A stretch of 64,000 nt of DNA from the NCBI GenBank assembly GCA_003669605.1, contig QWOP01000042.1, positions 32,861-96,860 of the forward strand, in the 5' to 3' direction. The DNA comes from Planctomycetota bacterium. Its GTDB lineage: Bacteria; Planctomycetota; Planctomycetia; Pirellulales; UBA1268. Under the pieces are notes generated by a model. That model worked only from the letters and a program-made list of their open reading frames with translations. It made no database searches and was not told the DNA's origin. This document shows positions 58,325 to 64,000 of this stretch, piece after piece (position 1 is the first letter of the stretch; each line of letters opens with the position of its first letter). The translations under genes were made by a program, and so were the position numbers.

Positions 58325-59581
58325 TCACTTCTTCCGGCCGCTGGCCGGCAGGTCTGCGTGGACATCGGGGCCGAAATACCGCAGGGCCACCAGCGGCCCT
58401 GGGCCGGTGTTCACCACCTCGTAGCCGGCCGCAGCGGCGTGTGCTGAGATGAACAATTCGTCGGCCGTCATCTGTCCGAAGCGAATCAGGGTCGGTGTGG
58501 CCACAGCGTGGCCTCCCACCTCCCCTTCCCCCTGGACGGTGATCCAGCCGCTGGCACCAGCGTCCTTGACCGTCAGCCGGGCACCCGGCTCGAGGGTCAA
58601 CTCCTTGGCGCTAAATAGTTGCCGGCCGTCGACCTGCCCGTAGACGATCCAGCGGTCATGGGCACCGCCGTCGGAGCGCTTCGTGTCGAGGATCGGCTCC
58701 AGGTAGTTGGCTTCCTTGAAGTGGGTGTCGACGTTCTTCTCCCAGTCGAGTTGGCCGATGATGAAGTCGAGATCGTGGTGCTTCTCCTCCGGCATGTCCT
58801 TGACCAGCAGGCTCCAGGGCACGGCACGCCCCTCGACGAGCGACTGAAACATCGCGAACACGTCGCTGCCCCACTGCGGCTCGTAGGTGAGAAGAGAACC
58901 CGGGGCGTGGAGGACTCCCGGCGGGATCAGCCAGCCAGTGCCGCGCTTGAGGCGGTACGCCTTGGCGAGGTCGATGATGCCGTTGTCACCCCGGTTCCAG
59001 TTCTCAAGACACCGGCGGACATCCGCCTTCGTCGTCCCGGGCTCAAGCCCCATGAATGTGTAGGGGAAATTGTTGTCGCAATTATTGTACTGCGGCGGAA
59101 AGTAGTAACTCTCCGGCTTGCCTTCCCGGCCGACGAGTTTGGCGTCGTCGAACGATTGGTGCATGTGGTGGGGGATCGGCCCCATGTTGTCGAAGAATTT
59201 CGAGTACACCGGCCACTTCTGGTAGCGGTCCCAGATCGCTGAACCGACCAGTGCCCCTCTCCCTTCCGCGACGGCGTCACGGAGGAGAAAACGATGGCCT
59301 TCGTGAACACACCACGACAGCCCCTCGTCGGCGACGCGCCCCTCGTTTGCCGCTTCGGTGGTGCTGGCGAACCAGCGCTCGTCGATGCCGCCCCGGTCGA
59401 GGCCGTAGGAGTAGTAGTCGTCCGGGTGGAGGCGGATCCGCTTCCCAGGGTGGAGAAAGCTGCGCGGCACCCAGGTGGGAGAGAGACGGAGGATACCGCG
59501 GCCGGCGTCCATCGCCTTGCCCAGGGCGGCGCCGACGTTCTTGGCTTCGGGCAGTTTGGCGGACGAGGCGGAGGCGGCCAT
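58325..59581 (-). CDS. Cupin / mannose-6-phosphate isomerase-like protein
   Basis: A 418-aa protein whose middle carries metal-binding histidines in PIPHHMHQSFDDAKLVGREGKPESYYFPP, and a second cupin-like half with HAPGSLLTYEPQWGSDVF, LTLEPGARLTVKDAGASGWITVQGEGEVGG. The layout resembles type I phosphomannose isomerases or related sugar isomerases, but the usual QxHPxK signature is not intact, so the reaction is unsettled. The start at 59581 (MAASASSAKLPEAKN) is the first plausible one. It is the first gene of the three-gene sugar operon and faces the glycosidase gene across 227 bp. Confidence 0.75.
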   Translation of the reverse strand: MAASASSAKLPEAKNVGAALGKAMDAGRGILRLSPTWVPRSFLHPGKRIRLHPDDYYSYGLDRGGIDERWFASTTEAANEGRVADEGLSWCVHEGHRFLLRDAVAEGRGALVGSAIWDRYQKWPVYSKFFDNMGPIPHHMHQSFDDAKLVGREGKPESYYFPPQYNNCDNNFPYTFMGLEPGTTKADVRRCLENWNRGDNGIIDLAKAYRLKRGTGWLIPPGVLHAPGSLLTYEPQWGSDVFAMFQSLVEGRAVPWSLLVKDMPEEKHHDLDFIIGQLDWEKNVDTHFKEANYLEPILDTKRSDGGAHDRWIVYGQVDGRQLFSAKELTLEPGARLTVKDAGASGWITVQGEGEVGGHAVATPTLIRFGQMTADELFISAHAAAAGYEVVNTGPGPLVALRYFGPDVHADLPASGRKK

Positions 59582-59808
59582 GCTGGTGATCTTTCGTCGT
59601 TGACGAGGGACTCTTGGTGACGTTTCCGGGTGACTTTTTGGAAAGGAAAACGGCCTGCCGCCGTCCCCTCTCAGACCGCAACGTTGTACGACTCCCAACG
59701 AAGAGCCGCAAGCATCGGCCGGTCGCCGCTTGTCCCCATCGCTCGACAGGCGATGATCACCCGTTCCTGATCCGTTCCCAACCGTTTGCCCCGGTTTCGG
59801 AGTCCCTG

Positions 59809-61929
59809 ATGCCCCCCTCCCGATCAGTTCTCCGCCTTGCCGTGCTCATCGCCTCTGTGCTCCTCTTCGGTGGAGCCGCGACGGCCGACGATTTCCCGCG
59901 CTTCGTCGTCCCCGGGGAGGAACGGGCGATGGGGCTTCTCGACGAGTTCCATGCCCATCATCACGCCCGGGCCTCGAGCGACTGCACGCTCTGGGACGGC
60001 TGGCTCCCCCATGCCACCCTCTGGGCAGCCGAGCCACCACGGCAGCATTACCGGGCCTCGTTCCTCCGCCGGCGGATCGACGACGAGGGCTACGTCGCCA
60101 TGCAACAGCATCGCGGCATGGCCCACTCCAACGGCTGGCCGTTCCCCGCCTGGCAGCAGAGCACAGGCTCCGGCTGGCATTTCTCCGTGTCGGGGGATGA
60201 GTGGGCGATCCAGCAGCTCGGGCTCAAAGCCCTCGTCCCCCCGGGAGGCTTTGCGATCGAGGGCGCGGCGGCCCGCCCCGCCGCCGATCCGCTCCGCGGC
60301 ATGCTCCTCGATGTCGAGGCCGACCGCGTCAGCCTCACCACGCCCCCCTTCCGCTGTGGCACGATCGTCGCGCCGTTTGCCCGGATCGAATGGGGGGCCG
60401 AGAAGCTCCCGGCCGGCGCCTCGGCCCGGCTGCGGTGGCAGATCGAAGGGCAGGAGGGCTGGCAGCCGGCGGCGGGCGTGCCCCTACCGCTCCCTCCAGC
60501 CGATGGCACGCTTGCCTACGTCGATCTCCCCCTCTATTGCCAGCCGGGCTACGGCGGCCTCCTCACCGGCTACTCCATCGAGATCGACGGTGCCCGGGGG
60601 GCCACGGTGGCGCTCAAGTCGGTGATCACCGCCATCGACACGCGCCATCCGATCACGAATGCCCTCTTCATCCGCGGCTCTGCCGAGACCTTCGCCTGGA
60701 CCGGCGACCTCGACTTCCTCCGCCGCTCGCTCCCGCGGATGCGGCGCGCGGCGCGGTGGGCGCTTGAGGAATTCGATGTTCGCCACGAAAAGCATGTTGT
60801 CGTCCGGTGGGTTGGGCATGACGGCCGCACCGGCCTCGAGGTGAATCCCGACGGCACGAAGCGGCTCCTTCCCGGCCTCGGTGTCGGCAACAACTACTGG
60901 GATCTCCTCCCCTTCGGCGGCCACGACAGCCTGGCGACGATCTACCTCACCGATGCCCTCGCGCGCCTCGCCGACCTCGAAGCCGCCGTCGCCCGCCATC
61001 CCGAATGGATGATGCCCGCCGGGCAAGAGACGCCTCCCGCCGGCGGCGTTACTGACGCAGCTTTCAGCCCCGTCGACCTGCGGAGCCTCGTCGCCGCGCT
61101 CAAGGCCGACTTCCAGTCGCGCTTCTGGGATCCCGCCACAGGCCGGTTTGTCGGCTGGATCGATGCCACAGGGCAAGCCCACGATTACGGCTTCACGTTT
61201 GTCAATCTCGAAGCGATCGCCTCCGGAATGGCAACGCCTGCGCAGGCCAGGGCGATCTTTGCCTGGCTCGACGGGACGCGCGAGATCGACGGCGACACCT
61301 CGCGCGGCGCCGACATCTACCGCTGGCGCTTCGCCCCGCGAGCGACGACCAAGCGGAACGTCGAGACCTACTGCTGGGTCTGGTCAGGGCCGGAGTCGAT
61401 CCCCTGGGGAGGGCAGGTGCAGGATGGCGGCGCGGTGCTCGGCTTCAGCTACCACGATCTCATGGCGCGGCTCGCCACCCAGGGGCCCGACGACGCCTGG
61501 CAGCGCCTCCGCGCGATCATCGACTGGTATGCCGAAGTGAAGGAGGAGGGGGGCTATCGGAAGTATTACGCCCCAGAGAAGGGGCGGGGCACGCTCCAGG
61601 GGGGTGGGCCACCGGGGGGCCTGGGGATCGACGAGGAGTTCATGGAGAGCGTCCTGGTGCCCCAGGTGATGCTCGATGGATTCCTCGGCTTCGAGCCGAC
61701 GGCCGAGGGCTGCCGGATCGCACCGCAGCTCCCCTCGAGCTGGCCGGAGCTGACCGTGACGGCGATCCGCATCCACGATTCCCAAGTCGACGTCACCGCC
61801 CGGCGTGACGGGAGCGTGACGCTCCGCCGCCGCACCGCGGGCACGCAACGGCTGGCAATCGAAGTGGGGGAGACCACCACCACGCTGCCGCCGGGGGACG
61901 GGGCCGAGGTCACGCTCGGGAATCGTTGA
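59809..61929 (+). CDS. Secreted six-hairpin-type glycoside hydrolase
   Basis: A 706-aa exported enzyme. GGAG lies 6 nt before ATG 59809 and a signal peptide (VLRLAVLIASVLLFGGAATA) follows. An N-terminal beta region leads to an (alpha/alpha)6 barrel, visible as ITNALFIRGSAETFAWTGDLDFLRRSLPRMRRAARWALEEF, GNNYWDLLPFGGHDSLATIYLTDALARLADLEAAV and VETYCWVWSGPESIPWGGQVQDGG. The end is the C-terminal sandwich common in these families (FLGFEPTAEGCRIAPQLPSSWPELTVTAIRIHD). I cannot fix the GH family or catalytic residues. It is divergent from the sugar operon, which it probably feeds with released sugars. Confidence 0.85.
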   Translation: MPPSRSVLRLAVLIASVLLFGGAATADDFPRFVVPGEERAMGLLDEFHAHHHARASSDCTLWDGWLPHATLWAAEPPRQHYRASFLRRRIDDEGYVAMQQHRGMAHSNGWPFPAWQQSTGSGWHFSVSGDEWAIQQLGLKALVPPGGFAIEGAAARPAADPLRGMLLDVEADRVSLTTPPFRCGTIVAPFARIEWGAEKLPAGASARLRWQIEGQEGWQPAAGVPLPLPPADGTLAYVDLPLYCQPGYGGLLTGYSIEIDGARGATVALKSVITAIDTRHPITNALFIRGSAETFAWTGDLDFLRRSLPRMRRAARWALEEFDVRHEKHVVVRWVGHDGRTGLEVNPDGTKRLLPGLGVGNNYWDLLPFGGHDSLATIYLTDALARLADLEAAVARHPEWMMPAGQETPPAGGVTDAAFSPVDLRSLVAALKADFQSRFWDPATGRFVGWIDATGQAHDYGFTFVNLEAIASGMATPAQARAIFAWLDGTREIDGDTSRGADIYRWRFAPRATTKRNVETYCWVWSGPESIPWGGQVQDGGAVLGFSYHDLMARLATQGPDDAWQRLRAIIDWYAEVKEEGGYRKYYAPEKGRGTLQGGGPPGGLGIDEEFMESVLVPQVMLDGFLGFEPTAEGCRIAPQLPSSWPELTVTAIRIHDSQVDVTARRDGSVTLRRRTAGTQRLAIEVGETTTTLPPGDGAEVTLGNR

Positions 61930-64000
61930 GCGGCACGGCGCGGGGATCGGCGGCCGGCTGCGGCGGCTTGTCAAACACCGCTACCAGCGCCGGCAGGCAG
62001 AAGATGTCGCACAAAAGCGCGATCGAGAGCGTGATCACAGCGAGCGTGGCGAAGGCCCGATGATCGTGGCTATCGCTGGCAAACACCGACGAGAAGCCGG
62101 TGACGAGGACGATCGTCGTCATGATCATCCCGGTGCCCACCTCGGCGAACGCTTGGCGGATCGCCGAGGTCTTGTCGAACCCCTGATCGAGCTCGAAGCG
62201 GTAGCGAGAGAGGAAGTGGATCGTGTCGTCGACGGCAATTCCCAGACAGATCGTCAGGGCGCACACCGAAACAATGTCGAGCGGCTGCCCCGTGGCGACC
62301 ATCCATCCGGCGGCCGCCGCCAGGGGGAGCATGTTGGGAATGATCGCGATCAGCCCCAGCCGTAGGGAGCGGAAAGCCACCATCATGACGACGAGAATCT
62401 CGACCGCCGCCGTCCCGAGGCTGCGGGCCAGATCCAGCACCACCTGATAGAGATCGCGCCAGCGCATGATCGGCTCGCCGGAAAGCGAGACCTCGAATCC
62501 GGGATGGGCACCCTCGATCCGCTTCAGCCCCTCATCGACCCGTTCAAAGGTCGGTTTGCAAGCGACCGTTCCCCGGTCGGGGACACGGAATGTGACCCGC
62601 GCCGTCTGTTTCACCGGATCGTAGAGGCTCTCCTTGAGAGGCGGCGGGAGGAGGTCGAGGAGATCCATCCGATCGCGGGCCGCTCCCTCGCCTGGCAGGC
62701 TGTCGATGAGGCGGCAAACGGAAAGCGGGTGGCCCAGGAGCGGCTCGGCGGCGATCACCCGATCGATCTCGCCGAGGACGTCGGCGATCTCCTCTGCCGA
62801 CTTCTCGACGCTCCATTGCAGATCAGCCGAGCAGACATCGAGGCCTCCCAGGGCTCTGTCGATCGTGTCGAGGGCGCGCTGCGCGCCGCTCCCGGGGGGG
62901 AGGATGTTGGCCTTGCGATCGTCAGGCTCAAGGCCCAACGCCACCACGCTGAGGATGGCGAAGAGGCCGATCGTCAGGGCGCTGGTGATCCGAGCATGGC
63001 GGAGGCTGAAGTCGATCCCGCGGGCGACGCGGTGGAGCTGGCCGCCGATCACCTCGCGGCCGGCGCCCCGGGCCAGGACTCGGCTCCAGGGGGTAGCGCA
63101 GCACAGCGGCAGCACCGTCAACACCGCCACCCAGGTGCAGGCCACGCCGATCACGCACGACCAGCCAAAGTCGCGGACGACCTCGTGGCGGGCCAGCGAC
63201 AGCGATGCCATTCCGATGGCGGTCGTGATCATCGTCAGGAAGCAGGCAACCCCGACAGTCCCCAGCGCCCGACGGCAGGCCTCACGGGGCGTCAGGCCGG
63301 CAGCGAGGCCGCGACGGATGTCGACCATCATGTGCACCGAGTCGGCAAAGCCGACGAGGCTCAGGAGCACCGGGAGGACGACGTGGCTAAAGGGGTTGTC
63401 CTGGAGGCCGATCGAGCGGACGATCCCGAGCGTCCAGAGCACACCGAGTGCCGGCGCCGCCGCCGTGACGAGCACCACGGAGAGCCCGCGGAAGAGGACC
63501 GCTGAAAGGGCGAGGATCAGGCCATATCCGACAAACTGAAAGAGGCGTTCGTTGGCATCGCGGTTGCGGACCCATTCCAGTCGGATCGGCACCGGGCCGG
63601 TGAGGGCGAAGGAAAGCGGCACGTCCGGATACTCGGCCGCCGCCCCCCGGGCTGTCGCGACAAGGGCTTCGGTCACGTCGGCCTCGTCCTGGACCAGTGC
63701 CCAGTCGTAGGTGATGAGAAACAGGAGCGTCTGTCCATCGGGGGAGAGGAGTTGCCCGACGATGAGCGGATGATCGAGCGCCTTGTGGCGCGCCACTTCA
63801 AACCGTTTTGGTGAGGCGGGGCCGCGGGGGAGGATCGGCTCGTCGAGACCGAAGATGTTGAGCGGTGGGGCCCGATCGAGCCAGGTCAGACCAGCCACGG
63901 CATCGAGCGATTCCAGCCGCTCAACCACATGCCGCAGGGCCGCGGCCCCCTGGCGTGAAAACACCTCCGGGCACTCCACCACCATGATCGCGTCGGCGCA
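61910..64000 (-). CDS. MMPL/RND-family exporter, 5' truncated
   Basis: The frame is open to the window edge, so the true N-terminus is outside; about 696 codons are visible. Two RND halves can be seen. The first includes FADSVHMMVDIRRGLAAGLTPREACRRALGTVGVACFLTMITTAIGMASLSLARHEVVRDFG; the second includes IPNMLPLAAAAGWMVATGQPLDIVSVCALTICLGIAVDDTIHFLSRYRFELDQ, with the D in VDDT that supports proton coupling, and FSSVFASDSHDHRAFATL. Members move lipids or hydrophobic compounds, for example hopanoids (HpnN). The 3' end overlaps the glycosidase stop by 20 bp, convergent. The cargo is unknown. Confidence 0.88.
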   Translation of the reverse strand, partial: CADAIMVVECPEVFSRQGAAALRHVVERLESLDAVAGLTWLDRAPPLNIFGLDEPILPRGPASPKRFEVARHKALDHPLIVGQLLSPDGQTLLFLITYDWALVQDEADVTEALVATARGAAAEYPDVPLSFALTGPVPIRLEWVRNRDANERLFQFVGYGLILALSAVLFRGLSVVLVTAAAPALGVLWTLGIVRSIGLQDNPFSHVVLPVLLSLVGFADSVHMMVDIRRGLAAGLTPREACRRALGTVGVACFLTMITTAIGMASLSLARHEVVRDFGWSCVIGVACTWVAVLTVLPLCCATPWSRVLARGAGREVIGGQLHRVARGIDFSLRHARITSALTIGLFAILSVVALGLEPDDRKANILPPGSGAQRALDTIDRALGGLDVCSADLQWSVEKSAEEIADVLGEIDRVIAAEPLLGHPLSVCRLIDSLPGEGAARDRMDLLDLLPPPLKESLYDPVKQTARVTFRVPDRGTVACKPTFERVDEGLKRIEGAHPGFEVSLSGEPIMRWRDLYQVVLDLARSLGTAAVEILVVMMVAFRSLRLGLIAIIPNMLPLAAAAGWMVATGQPLDIVSVCALTICLGIAVDDTIHFLSRYRFELDQGFDKTSAIRQAFAEVGTGMIMTTIVLVTGFSSVFASDSHDHRAFATLAVITLSIALLCDIFCLPALVAVFDKPPQPAADPRAVPLNDSRA

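Overview
The window is GC-rich, gene-dense bacterial chromosome and reads as a member of the Planctomycetota, most likely Pirellulales-like. The main support is a DUF1549/DUF1553 cytochrome protein with CxxCH next to a Tat-exported DUF1501 protein, an exosortase with EpsI, CotH-type and terpene-cyclase-repeat secreted proteins, a five-POTRA BamA (so a Gram-negative envelope), and many signal-peptide proteins that I recognise only as planctomycete-type. I see no phage, transposase, integrase, CRISPR array or defence island. One tRNA gene, tRNA-Ser(GCU), is present.

Layout. 1-1224: end of a UvrD/PcrA helicase. 1197-8958 (minus strand): an envelope-polysaccharide block of prepilin peptidase, exosortase, chain-length/tyrosine-kinase protein and EpsI, then gmd and fcl for GDP-L-fucose. 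9092-16432: flippase-like membrane protein, Nudix hydrolase, YgfZ, an XRE-like regulator, a 28-residue membrane peptide, RdgB and a glycosyltransferase. 16769-20351: parvulin isomerase, ScpB and a very acidic protein. 20458-28949: M28 peptidase, tRNA-Ser, molybdopterin oxidoreductase, CotH protein, CsrA and a coupled partner. 29068-37878: beta-CASP nuclease, LOG-family protein, PhoR/PhoB-like pair and a SNF2 ATPase. 38047-41422: haem genes (hemE divergent from a hemX-like gene and hemA). 41528-47853: secreted repeat protein and the DUF1501/DUF1549 pair. 47937-55886: HI0933 flavoprotein, BamA plus GT9, a YrdC-arginine phosphatase-like fusion and RpiB. 55988-59581, with the divergent 59809-61929: a sugar-catabolic module. 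61910-64000: an MMPL/RND exporter that runs off the end.

The most unusual non-coding feature is a dispersed intergenic element of about 120 bp, found as copies A to E. It has imperfect 18-bp terminal inverted repeats related to GCAGGCTGTGGATAAACT and two internal hairpins. In three copies an element end coincides exactly with the stop codon of the flanking gene, and in copy C both ends do so, one for each of two convergent genes. Other points of note are the YrdC-phosphatase fusion with a degenerate YrdC half, a repeat-rich insertion of about 265 residues between the POTRAs and barrel of BamA, a tyrosine kinase lacking its Walker A' aspartates and C-terminal tyrosines, and a perfect 15-bp hairpin just downstream of csrA. 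All functions are read from motifs and context; no database search was possible.
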